DNA from: Bradyrhizobium algeriense
GTDB lineage: Bacteria; Pseudomonadota; Alphaproteobacteria; Rhizobiales; Xanthobacteraceae
Direction: 5' to 3'
Length of the DNA stretch: 64,000 nucleotides
NCBI RefSeq assembly: GCF_003062295.1
Contig: NZ_PYCN01000002.1
Coordinates: 248,001 to 312,000, forward strand
Made by a program: the position numbers and the translations under genes. Below the pieces are notes generated by a model. That model had not been told where the DNA came from and did no database searches. It saw only the letters and a list, made by a program, of their open reading frames with translations. This document shows positions 8,196 through 17,767 of the stretch, in pieces (positions within the stretch are counted from its first letter, which is position 1; every line of letters begins with the position of its first letter).

Positions 8196-9770
8196 CTACT
8201 CCGCCATTTCCGCCGGCGTCGCGGGGCCGGCCAGCGGCCGTTCCTCCATGAGGATGATGCAGAGCGCGGCACAGGCCAGCAGCGCGGTGGCGGCGCCGAA
8301 CACGTAGCGGAACGCGATGATCATGTCGGCGACCGGAATCGCGTTCGCCGGCCCCCGGTGTTCGCCGAGCGAGATGCCCGCGCCCAGCGCCATCAGGAGG
8401 ATCGCGCTGAAGGCGGCGACCATGAACGACGACATCAGCGAGCGGAAGAAATTCATCGCACCCGTCACAGTGCCGATCTGCGCGCGCGCCACCGCGTTCT
8501 GCAGCGAGACCACGCTGACCGGGAATGTCGTGCCGAGCCCGAGCGCGAACAGCGACAGCACGACCAGCAAGCCCCACAACGGCAGCGTCGTCACGGTCAG
8601 CACCGCACCGAAGATCGCCGCCGCCGAAGTACCCGCGATCGCCACGCGCTTGTAGTGTTTGGCGCGCGCCATGGTCCGTCCGGCGATCGCCGCACCGCAG
8701 GTCGAAACCGCGGCGAGCGGGATCAGCGCAAGCCCCGCTTCGCTCGCGGTCAAATGATAGACGACCTCGTAATAGAGCGGCAGGTGCACGGTCAGCGCGG
8801 TGATGGCGCCCAGCGCGCAGCCGCCGGCCGCCATCGCGTAAGGCACCACTGTTCCACTCAGCAGCGGCAGCGGCAGAAACGGCTCCTCGGCATTGCGCGC
8901 GTGCCAGACGAAGGCGAACGCCAGCGCGACAGCCGCGCCGATCATCGCCATGATCGCCGGCGACAGCCAGGCATACCGGTTGCCGCCCCAGCTCAGCACC
9001 AGCATGACGACGACTGCAGACGCCATCAACAGCACGCCGCCGAGCCAGTCCACCTTGCGGCGGCGATGAAACACGGGGATCTTGCCCATCTTCGGCAGCA
9101 GCAGAAACAGCGCGCCGACCGCGAGCGGCACGTTGATCCAGAAAATCATCGACCAGTGCAGATGCTCGGCAAATACGCCGCCGAGCACGGGACCCATCAA
9201 GCCTGCAGCCATCCAGACACCGCTGAAATAAGCCTGATACCTGCCGCGCTCGCGCGGTGAGACCACATCGGAGATCACGGTCTGCACGACCGGCATGATG
9301 CCGCCGCCGCCGAGCCCCTGCAGGCCGCGCGCGACGATCAATACCGGCATGTTCGGCGCCACCGCGCAGAGGATCGAGCCGACCGTGAACAAGACAAGCG
9401 AAACGGTAATCATGACGCGGCGGCCGTAAATGTCGCTCAGCGTGCCGAACACAGGTGCTACCGCCGTCGAGGCCAGGAGATAGGCCGTGATGACCCAGGA
9501 CAGGTTGCTGACGTCGTCGAACTGGCGGCCGATGGTCGGCAGCGCCGTCGCCACGATGGTCTGGTCGAGCGCGGCCAGGAACATCGTCAGCAACAGACTC
9601 ATCAGGATGGTGCGAACCTCGTCGGGGCTCAAGGGCGCAGGTGGCGCAAGCGGCGGTGCATCGCTGACATCGATGACCTCTGTCGTGATGCGCGATAGTT
9701 CGCTGCCGATATCGTCAGGCAATGTCGTCTGGTCGGCAGGCTCGCGGTCCTGCCGTTGGTGCTTGTTCAT
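8196..9770 (-). CDS. MFS multidrug exporter of the DHA2 (EmrB/QacA) type
   Basis: A 524-residue inner-membrane protein with about 14 hydrophobic segments, the size and segment number of the drug:proton antiporter-2 family. Family signatures include LDQTIVATALPTI near the first membrane helix, FGTLSDIYGRR in the first cytoplasmic loop and GLQGLGGGG. The ATG at 9770 was preferred over the longer frame from 9905 because translation from 9770 gives a short polar N-terminus directly before the first transmembrane region, while the extra 45 residues look like untranslated leader. It probably exports hydrophobic or cationic compounds by proton antiport. No TetR or MarR regulator and no EmrA-type adaptor gene is adjacent. 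Confidence 0.88.
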   Translation of the reverse strand: MNKHQRQDREPADQTTLPDDIGSELSRITTEVIDVSDAPPLAPPAPLSPDEVRTILMSLLLTMFLAALDQTIVATALPTIGRQFDDVSNLSWVITAYLLASTAVAPVFGTLSDIYGRRVMITVSLVLFTVGSILCAVAPNMPVLIVARGLQGLGGGGIMPVVQTVISDVVSPRERGRYQAYFSGVWMAAGLMGPVLGGVFAEHLHWSMIFWINVPLAVGALFLLLPKMGKIPVFHRRRKVDWLGGVLLMASAVVVMLVLSWGGNRYAWLSPAIMAMIGAAVALAFAFVWHARNAEEPFLPLPLLSGTVVPYAMAAGGCALGAITALTVHLPLYYEVVYHLTASEAGLALIPLAAVSTCGAAIAGRTMARAKHYKRVAIAGTSAAAIFGAVLTVTTLPLWGLLVVLSLFALGLGTTFPVSVVSLQNAVARAQIGTVTGAMNFFRSLMSSFMVAAFSAILLMALGAGISLGEHRGPANAIPVADMIIAFRYVFGAATALLACAALCIILMEERPLAGPATPAEMAE

Positions 9771-9953
9771 GTCCGACGTAATATTGTTCTGCGCGGCCAA
9801 AACCGCCGAGATGGAATCACCGTATCGCACGCATCTTAGAGGGTAAATTTCCCTTGCGGCAGACGTTTGCGCGCATGGGAGCATCCCGCGAAGGCACCAT
9901 CGCAATCCCGTGATCGTACGGGACGATACGGTCCCCGTAGGAAACTGGACCCT

Positions 9954-11081
9954 CTAGGAGTACACCAGCGATACTTCGCCGGTGGGACCGGGGTGCACCA
10001 GACGAAGTCGCACGACATACTGACGGCCTCTGAAGAGCTTGTGGCTGATCGCAGCGTTTCGCTCTTCGCCGCTATCGTCGTCGCCCGAGACATAGCGCGG
10101 CATACCGTCGATGACTTCGTACAGGACAAGCGTCGTGTCCGACGCCCCCTTGGTCTCGATCGTGTACTTCCTGGACGACGCCGGTTCGATGACGAAGTCG
10201 ATCTGCTTGCCGGCGTCGAGCGAGACGACCACGGGCTTTGACGCGTGCAGCCTGTCCGGTGACTTTTTCAGCGGTGGATACCATTTGCGGACCCATTTCT
10301 TGTCGGCCGCCGACAGCGTTCCCGGCGGAAACAGACCTTCGGTCTCATACCGCTTGGGCTCGGCGATGAGGCCCGGGTCGAATTCATATTCCATGATCGA
10401 CTTCGGATCCCATTTCGATCCCTGTACCTGCTCCAGCGAGAGTTTCTGCAGAATGTTGTCAAACGTCTCCTTGCGAGTCCACTCGTTGGGCGGCGCTTCG
10501 AGATTCTTGTAGACCGCCTCCTCGTGCCATTTGATTCCGGCAAATGGATTCTGGTGCTCATGCTCCATGCCGAGCACATGGCCGATCTCGTGCAGCGCGG
10601 TCGAGCGGCCTTCCTTCGTGGTGAGGCTCCAGCCATAGACCGTCGTCGGCTGGGTCAGCGGATCGTTCAGCACTTCACGGCCGACACTCGAATAGGAGCC
10701 GCCGTCCTTTACCGAATAGCCGATCCGCACCTCGGCTTCCCTGAGTTCCTTCACCTCCTTGAACTGCAGCCCGATTCCAACGCGCTTCCATCGGGCGAAG
10801 GCGTTGCGGATCGCGGCCGCCTGCCGTTTCGGAACGGCGAAATGCCCCGACGTGAAGAAGCAATAATGCAGTACCGTTCCGTTCATCCACTTCGATTGCG
10901 AGACCATGATCGAACGCGCGCGGATCGGATCGGCCATTACGGTGGCGCTGAGGGGGCGAACCGTACGCGGCGCCAGCGCACACAAGCGCATGGCAGATTT
11001 CGTGACAGGAACGGCAGATTTCTTTTTGGCTGTCTTCTTGTCGGCCGGGTTCCGGGTCTTCCTGGCGTGAGCACGCGGCAT
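9954..11081 (-). CDS. Astacin/matrixin-like zinc metalloprotease with C-terminal PPC-like domain
   Basis: A 375-residue putative metzincin. The zinc site HEIGHVLGMEH (H164, E165, H168, H174) matches HExxHxxGxxH, and SIMEY about 50 residues later matches the Met-turn of astacin-like enzymes. The N-terminal 60 residues are lysine-rich and show no clear signal peptide. After about residue 290 a beta-rich segment resembles a bacterial pre-peptidase C-terminal domain (KPVVVSLDAGKQIDFV...). It would cleave proteins at a zinc site; how it leaves the cell, if it does, is not visible. No inhibitor or ABC secretion genes adjoin it, unlike serralysin loci. Family placement is good, substrate unknown. 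Confidence 0.8.
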   Translation of the reverse strand: MPRAHARKTRNPADKKTAKKKSAVPVTKSAMRLCALAPRTVRPLSATVMADPIRARSIMVSQSKWMNGTVLHYCFFTSGHFAVPKRQAAAIRNAFARWKRVGIGLQFKEVKELREAEVRIGYSVKDGGSYSSVGREVLNDPLTQPTTVYGWSLTTKEGRSTALHEIGHVLGMEHEHQNPFAGIKWHEEAVYKNLEAPPNEWTRKETFDNILQKLSLEQVQGSKWDPKSIMEYEFDPGLIAEPKRYETEGLFPPGTLSAADKKWVRKWYPPLKKSPDRLHASKPVVVSLDAGKQIDFVIEPASSRKYTIETKGASDTTLVLYEVIDGMPRYVSGDDDSGEERNAAISHKLFRGRQYVVRLRLVHPGPTGEVSLVYS

Positions 11082-11265
11082 GTCGGCTCCCCCTCAAAAT
11101 TCATCCTTGAAAATCAGTCTGTCAAAAATACAAGCCAAGGTAGCGTCCGGGCCAAGTCAAATCAAGGCGGGGTCAGCCGGCCTGCGCGAGCACGTCCGAA
11201 ATTGTCCGTCATCCGCGGAGGGTCCGGCGCACCACGTCAGCGCCTGCCGTTCACGGCGGCCACAC

Positions 11266-11781
11266 TCAAGCTTTGGGCCGCTTCTTCAGCCGCGCCCGGT
11301 TCGGCAACAGCGCCGGCCATTGCACAATATGGTCTTCGAGGTCTTCGTCCGGAATCTCGTCCTCGGTGCCCAGCACCCTGCCGCGCACCGAAACCCCGGC
11401 TTCATGCACGGTGTTGGGGTCCCCCGAAATCAGCGGGTGCCACCAATAGAGATCGCGTCCCTCCGCGACCAGTTTGTAGCCGCAGCTCGGCGGCAGCCAG
11501 TTCAGGGTGCGGACGTTCTCGGGCGTCAGGCGGACACAATCCGGAACCTTGTCGGAACGGTTATGGTAGTCCTTGCAGGCGCATAGGCCGGAATCCAGCA
11601 GCTTGCACGAAACATGGGTGAAGTAGATTTTCCCGGTATCCTCGTCCTCGAGCTTTTCCAGGCAGCAGCGCGCGCAGCCATCGCACAGGCTTTCCCATTC
11701 GGCGCTGGACATTTCCTCCAACGTCTTGGTTTTCCAGAAGAATCCCTCCTGGCTGGAAGCTCGCTTGGGCGGTGCGGTCAT
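11266..11781 (-). CDS. YcgN family cysteine-cluster protein (UPF0260)
   Basis: A 171-residue cytoplasmic protein of the YcgN/YkgJ-type family whose cysteines ([12 protein letters not shown] near the N-terminus, further Cys in [16 protein letters not shown]) could bind zinc or an iron-sulfur cluster. The ATG at 11781 gives the family start (MTAPPKRAS); the longer frame upstream to 12057 lacks family character. It is transcribed away from the penicillin-binding protein gene, with a shared 284-base upstream region. The biochemical function of this family is not established, so only the family is named. Confidence 0.85.
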   Translation of the reverse strand: MTAPPKRASSQEGFFWKTKTLEEMSSAEWESLCDGCARCCLEKLEDEDTGKIYFTHVSCKLLDSGLCACKDYHNRSDKVPDCVRLTPENVRTLNWLPPSCGYKLVAEGRDLYWWHPLISGDPNTVHEAGVSVRGRVLGTEDEIPDEDLEDHIVQWPALLPNRARLKKRPKA

Positions 11782-12065
11782 GAAGTCGGTTGGTCTACGG
11801 CTCGAGTTCGGTTGCAACCCTTCTAGGAGGTCCGGTGACAGGGGCGCAAGCCGGCTGACTACGGGCACAAAAAAGGGTGGGAACGCGTTAGGGCTGACCA
11901 CCAAAATGGTGAGCGAGAGCATTGGTTTATAGCCCCCGCTCGGATAGAACAATTGCGAGTCCCCAAGCGTCCTAAAAGCGCCTTGGGTTTGCCGCAACAA
12001 CAAAGCATGACGTCTCGATAGCGCCCGACCGGGCGCCCGAGCGTTTCGAACGATCAAGGGTCCCG

Positions 12066-14351
12066 GTGCGCCAGATCCTACCTCCGCAGTGGAATCAGAA
12101 GATCCGGAACTTCCTTCTGGATCTGGATGCGCGCATCGATTCGACGCTGTTCTCGTCGGGCAAGGGCCTGCGCGAGTTGTACGAGCGCTACTCCACCTTC
12201 ATGGACCGCTTCTATGTCGGCCGCTGGAAGCGCTGGGTCTTCATCGAACCGTTTTCGGAAGCCGCCACGATCGGCCTCGGCGGCCTGATCCTGATGCTGG
12301 CGCTCGCGATCCCCGCGTTTCGCGAAACCGCCGATGACGACTGGCTGAAGAAATCCGATCTCGCAGTATCGTTCCTCGACCGCTACGGCAATCCGATCGG
12401 CAGCCGCGGCATCAAGCACAATGACTCGATCCCGCTGGAAGACTTCCCGGACAATTTGATCAAGGCGACGCTCGCCACCGAAGACCGCCGCTTCTACGAC
12501 CATTTCGGCATCGACTTCCCCGGCACTGCGCGCGCCCTCGTCACCAACGCGCAGGCCGGCGGCGTGCGCCAGGGCGGCTCCTCGATCACGCAGCAATTGG
12601 CGAAGAACCTGTTCCTGAGTAACGAGCGCACCATCGAGCGCAAGGTGAAGGAGGCGTTTCTGGCGGTCTGGCTGGAGACGCGGCTGACCAAGAACGAGAT
12701 CCTCAAGCTCTATCTGGACCGCGCCTATATGGGCGGCGGCACGTTCGGCGTCGACGGCGCGGCGCATTTCTACTTCAACAAGTCGGCGCGCGACGTCAAT
12801 CTCGCGGAATCCGCCATGCTGGCCGGCCTGTTCAAGGCGCCGACCAAATACGCCCCGCACATCAACCTGCCCGCCGCCCGCGCCCGCGCCAACATCGTGC
12901 TCGACAACCTCGTCGATGCCGGCTTCATGACCGAAGGGCAGGTGTTCGGTGCGCGGCGCAATCCGGCGATGGCCGTCGACCGCCGCGACGAAAATTCACC
13001 GAACTATTACCTCGACTACGCCTTCGAAGAGATGCGCAAGCTGGTCGACACCTTCCCGAAATCCTATGTCGAGCGCGTCTTCGTGGTCCGCACCGCGATC
13101 GACATGAACGTGCAGCGCGCCGCCGAGGACGCGGTCGAAAACCAGCTCCGCCAGTTCGGCCGCGACTATCATGCGACGCAAGCCGCCACCGTGGTCGCCG
13201 ATCTCGATGGCGGCGTCCGCGCCATGGTGGGCGGCCGCGACTACGGCGCCAGCCAGTTCAACCGTTCGACCGACGCCTACCGGCAGCCGGGCTCCTCGTT
13301 CAAACCCTATGTCTACACCACAGCGCTCCTGAACGGTTACAAGCCGTCATCGATCGTGGTCGACGGTCCGGTCTGCATCGGCAACTGGTGCCCGCAGAAC
13401 TATGGCCACTCCTATTCCGGCTCGGTGACGCTGACCCAGGCGATCACCCGCTCGATCAACGTCGTGCCGGTAAAGCTGTCGATTGCGCTCGGCGGCAAGT
13501 CGCCGAACCCCGCCAAGGCCGGCCGCGTCAAGATCACCGAGGTGGCGCGGAAGTTCGGCCTCACAGCCCCCCTGCCGGATACGCCGTCGATGCCGATCGG
13601 CTCCGACGAAGTCACTGTGCTTGAGCACGCGGTCGCCTATGCGACGTTCCCGAACAAGGGCAAATCCGTAAAGCCTCACGCGGTGCTGGAAGTGCGCACC
13701 GGCGCCGGCGATCTGGTCTGGCGCTTCGACCGCGACGGCAAGAAGCCGGTGCAAGCCATTCCCGCCTCCGTCGCCGCCGACATGGCGTGGATGATGAGCC
13801 ACGTCGTCAGCGAGGGCACCGCCCGCCGCGCCGCGCTCGACGGCATTCCGACCGCGGGCAAGACCGGCACCACCAACGCCTACCGCGACGCCTGGTTCGT
13901 CGGCTACACCGGCAACTTCACCTGCGCGGTCTGGTACGGCAATGACGACTACTCGCCGACCAACCGCATGACCGGCGGTTCGCTGCCCGCGCAAACCTGG
14001 CACGACATCATGCTCGTCGCCCATCAGGGCGTCGAGGTGAAGGAAATCCCCGGCATCGGCATGGGCACGAAACTGCCGCAGCCCGCCCAGCCTGCCAACG
14101 TCGCGGCCAACAGCGCGGCACGGGTGCTGGAGACCAAGCCGGGACCGCCGCCGGTATTGACCAAGCGCGGCGCGGATATTCTGGTGCGCGTCGAAAAGCT
14201 GCTCGACGAGGCCGGCAAGACCGCGGGCAAGACCTCGTCCAACGATCAGAAGCAGCCCGCCAAGCCGGTCACATCAGGCGCGCTGGCCTTCCCCGAGAAT
14301 TATATCGCAGCCGCTGGCGACCAGCCTGCACCGGCGCAGCGGAAGAATTAA
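12066..14351 (+). CDS. Penicillin-binding protein 1A family, bifunctional transglycosylase/transpeptidase
   Basis: A 761-residue class A PBP that polymerises lipid II and cross-links peptidoglycan. A cytoplasmic N-terminus with a membrane helix (about 68-88) precedes the GT51 domain, with [12 protein letters not shown] carrying the catalytic glutamate, [15 protein letters not shown] and [13 protein letters not shown]. The transpeptidase domain has the nucleophile S410 in SSFK, an SxN-type motif in RSINV and KTGTT. The C-terminal tail is Pro/Ala-rich and probably flexible. It starts with GTG and stands alone in its transcript. Several class A PBPs are usual in rhizobia, so mrcA is not assigned. 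Confidence 0.92.
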   Translation: MRQILPPQWNQKIRNFLLDLDARIDSTLFSSGKGLRELYERYSTFMDRFYVGRWKRWVFIEPFSEAATIGLGGLILMLALAIPAFRETADDDWLKKSDLAVSFLDRYGNPIGSRGIKHNDSIPLEDFPDNLIKATLATEDRRFYDHFGIDFPGTARALVTNAQAGGVRQGGSSITQQLAKNLFLSNERTIERKVKEAFLAVWLETRLTKNEILKLYLDRAYMGGGTFGVDGAAHFYFNKSARDVNLAESAMLAGLFKAPTKYAPHINLPAARARANIVLDNLVDAGFMTEGQVFGARRNPAMAVDRRDENSPNYYLDYAFEEMRKLVDTFPKSYVERVFVVRTAIDMNVQRAAEDAVENQLRQFGRDYHATQAATVVADLDGGVRAMVGGRDYGASQFNRSTDAYRQPGSSFKPYVYTTALLNGYKPSSIVVDGPVCIGNWCPQNYGHSYSGSVTLTQAITRSINVVPVKLSIALGGKSPNPAKAGRVKITEVARKFGLTAPLPDTPSMPIGSDEVTVLEHAVAYATFPNKGKSVKPHAVLEVRTGAGDLVWRFDRDGKKPVQAIPASVAADMAWMMSHVVSEGTARRAALDGIPTAGKTGTTNAYRDAWFVGYTGNFTCAVWYGNDDYSPTNRMTGGSLPAQTWHDIMLVAHQGVEVKEIPGIGMGTKLPQPAQPANVAANSAARVLETKPGPPPVLTKRGADILVRVEKLLDEAGKTAGKTSSNDQKQPAKPVTSGALAFPENYIAAAGDQPAPAQRKN

Positions 14352-14503
14352 AAGGCATGATCCGGCAGAATGTTAACCGGCTTTCCTCGGAAGAGATGCG
14401 AGGCGTCTGCGCCGACATGCTCACACCAAAAGAAACGCTTCAGGTTTCGGATGAAGCCGGTTCAACCGGAATCTGATGCCGTGAGACTTCGGAGCACTGG
14501 CCC

Positions 14504-15082
14504 GTGCGGCTGATCTTCATCATCTTGCTGGCGTTGGCGCTTGCCACGGCCGTCGGTCTCGGCTCGACCTATATGACGGCGACGCGCGGCACCGATCTCG
14601 GCACGCTCACGATCGGCGCCTGGACCGCGCGGCCCAAGAGCGGCACCGCCGAGGTCGATCCCTATTCGCGCGCCTCGATTGCCCGCAGCGGCGAACTGCC
14701 GATCGGCACCGGTGACGGCATCGCCTTCTCGGCCACGTCGGACGACAAGAACAAGCCGCTCGACGGGCGCTGCGACGTGGTTGTCAGCGGGGTGACGCCG
14801 GCGGCCCGGTTCTGGACGCTGACGCTGTTCGACCGCAAGGGGCATCTGGTCGCCAATTCGCTGCAGCGCTACGGCTTCACGAGCCAGGAGATCGTCCGCG
14901 GCTCCGACGGCGCGTTCGAGATCCGCGTGGCGGCGCGGTCGCGGGCCGGAAACTGGCTGCCGACCGGCGGCATCGAGCGCTACGCGCTGATGCTGCGGCT
15001 CTACGATACGCCGGTTGGCGTGGCGACGCGGACGCAGCGCGACGCGCCGATGCCTTCCATCACGACGGTAGGCTGCCCATGA
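14504..15082 (+). CDS. DUF1214 domain membrane-anchored protein
   Basis: A 192-residue protein with an N-terminal signal anchor (RLIFIILLALALATAVGLG) followed by a beta-rich domain that matches the DUF1214 pattern, including RFWTLTLFDRKGHLVANSLQRY. It starts with GTG and overlaps the next gene by 4 bases (ATGA). DUF1214 and DUF1254 proteins are usually neighbours or fused, as here. Their function is unknown; an envelope location is likely from the leader. The pair follows the penicillin-binding protein by about 150 bases, so co-transcription with it is possible but not shown. Confidence 0.85.
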   Translation: MRLIFIILLALALATAVGLGSTYMTATRGTDLGTLTIGAWTARPKSGTAEVDPYSRASIARSGELPIGTGDGIAFSATSDDKNKPLDGRCDVVVSGVTPAARFWTLTLFDRKGHLVANSLQRYGFTSQEIVRGSDGAFEIRVAARSRAGNWLPTGGIERYALMLRLYDTPVGVATRTQRDAPMPSITTVGCP

Positions 15083-15699
15083 TCCGGTTGGTATTCACCA
15101 TCATCGCGGGCGTGCTGCTGGGCGGCGTGGTGCATCTCGTCAGCGTGCTGGCGCTGCCGCGCATTGCCACCCAGGACGCCTATTCGCGGTTGACGCCGAT
15201 GACCAAAGAGAACGCCGTCACGGCGCTGCCGCTCGCCGAGCCCAACAACGCGCCGATGCCGTTCATGGACCCGGCCTTTGCGGTCGCGATCTGCCGCTAT
15301 GACCTTACCGGCGGACCGATCAAGCTGACGGTGCCGGTCAGCCAGGCCTATACCTCGGTGTCGTTCTACACGCGCAACGAGGTCGCCTACTACGCCATCA
15401 ACGACCGCTCGGCCGGCCGCAAGGTGATCGAACTCGACCTGATGACGGAAGAGCAGCATTCCGAGTTGCCGGAGGATGAGGAAATCACCGCCGCCGACCG
15501 GCTGATCATCGACTCCCCCACCGCGACCGGCCTGATCGTGCTGAAGGCCTTGGCGCCGGAGCCCGGCTTGATGCCGCAGGCGCAGGCTTCGCTGGCGGCA
15601 TCGCGTTGCACGGTGCAGACCGAACCTGTGCCGGCCAAGCAGCCCGAACCGGCGGCGCCTCCCCCACCCCCTGCGCCGGCGCCACGGTCCAAGCGCTGA
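15079..15699 (+). CDS. DUF1254 domain membrane-anchored protein
   Basis: A 206-residue partner of the DUF1214 gene, coupled to it by an ATGA overlap. An N-terminal hydrophobic anchor (LVFTIIAGVLLGGVVHLVSVLAL) precedes a DUF1254-like domain with the segment DPAFAVAICRYDLTGGPIKL. The last 30 residues are Pro/Ala-rich (PEPAAPPPPPAPAP) and probably extended. It most likely sits on the outer face of the inner membrane beside its partner. No enzymatic function can be assigned. Confidence 0.83.
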   Translation: MIRLVFTIIAGVLLGGVVHLVSVLALPRIATQDAYSRLTPMTKENAVTALPLAEPNNAPMPFMDPAFAVAICRYDLTGGPIKLTVPVSQAYTSVSFYTRNEVAYYAINDRSAGRKVIELDLMTEEQHSELPEDEEITAADRLIIDSPTATGLIVLKALAPEPGLMPQAQASLAASRCTVQTEPVPAKQPEPAAPPPPPAPAPRSKR

Positions 15700-15788
15700 T
15701 CACGGCATCGAGCGATACACCGCAGAGCCCAGACACAAAATCGCGAAAACAACCCCATGCAAAGTAGAATAGGCCCGGCTCGCAGCAC

Positions 15789-16640
15789 TCACGTAGCGTG
15801 AGCCGGCACTTCCAGGTGCTGGCCGCAGCGGCAATTCTCGTAGTCCACGGGATCGTGGCTATTGAAGATGGTCACCTGATCACCGTAGTTTGCCCTGAGC
15901 GTCCGTAGCCGTTCCTGGTTTTCGATACGCATGGCGCGATCCATGTCGCCGCGGCGCTGAAACAGGCCGAGCACCAGCGGCATCCGCGGCGACGCCTGCA
16001 TCTGGCCGTGGAAGAAATAGGCATCGCCGGCGTGCAGCAGCCATTTGTCCCCGCTCCGCACGGCGATGCCGCAATGGCCTGATGTATGGCCCGGCAGCGG
16101 GATCATCAGGACATCGGGCTCGCGATCGCCTAGCGCGCGCACGCCCTTGAAGCCGAACCAGTCCTCGCCGCCTTCTCCGTAGAACGCCCATTGCGGACCA
16201 TGCTGCCATTGCGCGGTGATGTAGCGGCCCTTCGGTGCCGGCGTCCGGCGCGTTACCGCCATGTCGTATTCGCGGCGATGGACGTGCACTTTTGCATTCG
16301 GAAAATCCGGAATGCCGCCGGCATGATCGCGGTCGAGATGCGTCAGCAACAGGTGCCGCACGTCGCTTTTGGAATAGCCGAGCGTCTCGACCTGCCGCAC
16401 GGCGGTCTCGGCCGGATCGAGCCGCGGCGTCGTCTGCCGGACCCATTTGGGCCCAAGCCGCGGCGGGTTGGCGATGTCGTCCAGGCCGATGCCGGTATCG
16501 ACCAGCGCCAGCCCGTCATTGGTCTCGATCAGCAGGCAATGACACACCATGCGCGCGCGCTGAAAAATGCTGCCGGTGCCGTTCACCAGGCGCCGGCCGA
16601 TCGGGCACATGGTGCCGGTGTTGAGATGGTGGACGCGCAT
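15789..16640 (-). CDS. N-acyl homoserine lactonase-like metallo-beta-lactamase fold hydrolase
   Basis: A 283-residue MBL-fold protein of the group often annotated as AHL lactonases. The metal motif reads HLDRDH (H101, D103, D105, H106) in place of the usual HxHxDH, so the second histidine is an aspartate. Later metal ligands are present in PGHTSGHCG and HAGDAYF, and FNSHDP supplies the last histidine. The start at 16640 gives the family N-terminus (MRVHHLNTG). The gene diverges from a LysR regulator with an inverted repeat between them, so that regulator probably controls it. The substrate may be a lactone, but quorum quenching is not shown. Confidence 0.8.
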   Translation of the reverse strand: MRVHHLNTGTMCPIGRRLVNGTGSIFQRARMVCHCLLIETNDGLALVDTGIGLDDIANPPRLGPKWVRQTTPRLDPAETAVRQVETLGYSKSDVRHLLLTHLDRDHAGGIPDFPNAKVHVHRREYDMAVTRRTPAPKGRYITAQWQHGPQWAFYGEGGEDWFGFKGVRALGDREPDVLMIPLPGHTSGHCGIAVRSGDKWLLHAGDAYFFHGQMQASPRMPLVLGLFQRRGDMDRAMRIENQERLRTLRANYGDQVTIFNSHDPVDYENCRCGQHLEVPAHAT

Positions 16641-16697
16641 GACAAGGTCTCCTTCGAGGTCAGGCGCCCTGCTTGCCATTCGGCACACCATAGGTAA

Positions 16698-16716
16698 AAT
16701 ATCAATATCTGATATT
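16698..16716. promoter_or_regulatory. Inverted repeat, probable LysR operator
   Basis: AATATC and GATATT form exact inverted arms around a 7-base spacer in the 93-base gap between the divergent lactonase-like and LysR genes. The gap is locally AT-rich. Position and symmetry are what is expected of a LysR-type autoregulatory site serving both promoters; binding is inference. Confidence 0.5.
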
Positions 16717-16733
16717 ATCAATAGAAGCAGCCT

Positions 16734-17594
16734 ATGGATATTCGCGAACTCCGCTATTTCGCGGCCGTGTTCAGGGAGCGCAACCTGACGGCGGCGGCCA
16801 AACGCTGCTTCATCTCGCAGCCCTCGATCTCTGCGGCGATCACCAACCTGGAAGCCGAACTCGGCACGGCGCTGTTCATCCGGCACAAGAAGGGCGTGGC
16901 GCCGACGGAAGCGGCCGAACAATTCCACGCCGTGGCCCGCCGCATCATCGACGAGGCCGACGCCGCGAAAAACCTGTTTCGAAAACCTGCGACGCGGAAC
17001 GCGCTGACGCTCGGCCTGATGCGCACGCTCGACCGGCCGCGAACCATCGCGCTTCTGAAGCCGCTGACCGGGACTTCCGACATCGCGCTCCGCCTCGTCG
17101 GCGCCGATGAGCCTTCGGACGCGCGGATCGTCTCCAAAAATCTGCTGCGCGCCGACGAGCATTTCGTTCCGCTCTGGGTCGAGCGCTACGTCGCGGCCCT
17201 GCCGCCCTCGCATCCGCTGACGCTGAAGGAGCGGCTGCGCACCGCGGACCTCGCCGGCGTCGCCATGATCGATCGCTGTCATTGCGAGCAGAGCGAATTC
17301 TTCGGCCGCGCCGCACCGCCGTCACGCCAGCCCGCGGCGATTGCCGAATCCGAAGACTGGGCGATGGCGCTGGTTGCCGCCGGTGTCGGGATTGCCATCG
17401 TTCCCGAAGGCGTGGCGCGCGCCAATTCCGATGTCGCCGTGCGCGAGATCGACGTCGATGTGAAACGCGAGGTGGGGCTCGCCTACAGCGCGGCACGGCC
17501 GCCGTCTGAGGCCTTGCAGAATTTTATCGCAAAACTGCAGCGGCAACGGCCCAAAGCAGCCCGCGCCAAATCGGCGAGCAAGACCGCGCGCTAG
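16734..17594 (+). CDS. LysR family transcriptional regulator
   Basis: A 286-residue LysR-type regulator. The winged helix-turn-helix (residues about 1-60: MDIRELRYFAAVFRERNLTAAAKRCFISQPSISAAITNLE) is typical; residues about 85-270 form the effector-binding domain. The end is Lys/Arg-rich. It diverges from the lactonase-like gene with a symmetrical element between, the classic LysR arrangement in which the regulator represses itself and responds to a metabolite of its neighbour. The ligand is unknown; a lactone or its hydrolysis product is a guess from context. Confidence 0.9.
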   Translation: MDIRELRYFAAVFRERNLTAAAKRCFISQPSISAAITNLEAELGTALFIRHKKGVAPTEAAEQFHAVARRIIDEADAAKNLFRKPATRNALTLGLMRTLDRPRTIALLKPLTGTSDIALRLVGADEPSDARIVSKNLLRADEHFVPLWVERYVAALPPSHPLTLKERLRTADLAGVAMIDRCHCEQSEFFGRAAPPSRQPAAIAESEDWAMALVAAGVGIAIVPEGVARANSDVAVREIDVDVKREVGLAYSAARPPSEALQNFIAKLQRQRPKAARAKSASKTAR

Positions 17595-17674
17595 GGCGTG
17601 TACTCACAAGACGAGAGATGTCTGCTTTTGAGGTCACTCCGAAATTTCGCCTTTTGACCCGACCCGGACATTCT

Positions 17675-17688
17675 TTGATCTAGATCAA
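17675..17688. promoter_or_regulatory. FixK/FNR-type box upstream of arylsulfatase operon
   Basis: TTGATCTAGATCAA is a perfect 14-base palindrome matching the FNR/FixK consensus TTGAT-N4-ATCAA. It is centred about 87 bases before the arylsulfatase ATG at 17768; class II activation with the site at -41.5 would put the transcript start near 17723, leaving a leader of about 45 bases with the GGGGGAGG ribosome site. In Bradyrhizobium such sites are bound by FixK2 under low oxygen. The match is seen directly; the regulation is inferred. Confidence 0.7.
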
Positions 17689-17767
17689 CCCGGAAGTGTG
17701 CCGCGCCGTTTCTGTTCGCCTAATCAGCGAGCCTTGTCGGCTTCAGTACCAGGGGGAGGATCACGTC

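Noticed and set aside
8163..9260. 365-codon rightward frame opposite the MFS gene
   Set aside because: Composition is Arg/His/Gln-rich as expected of an antisense shadow; the MFS frame has clear family motifs.
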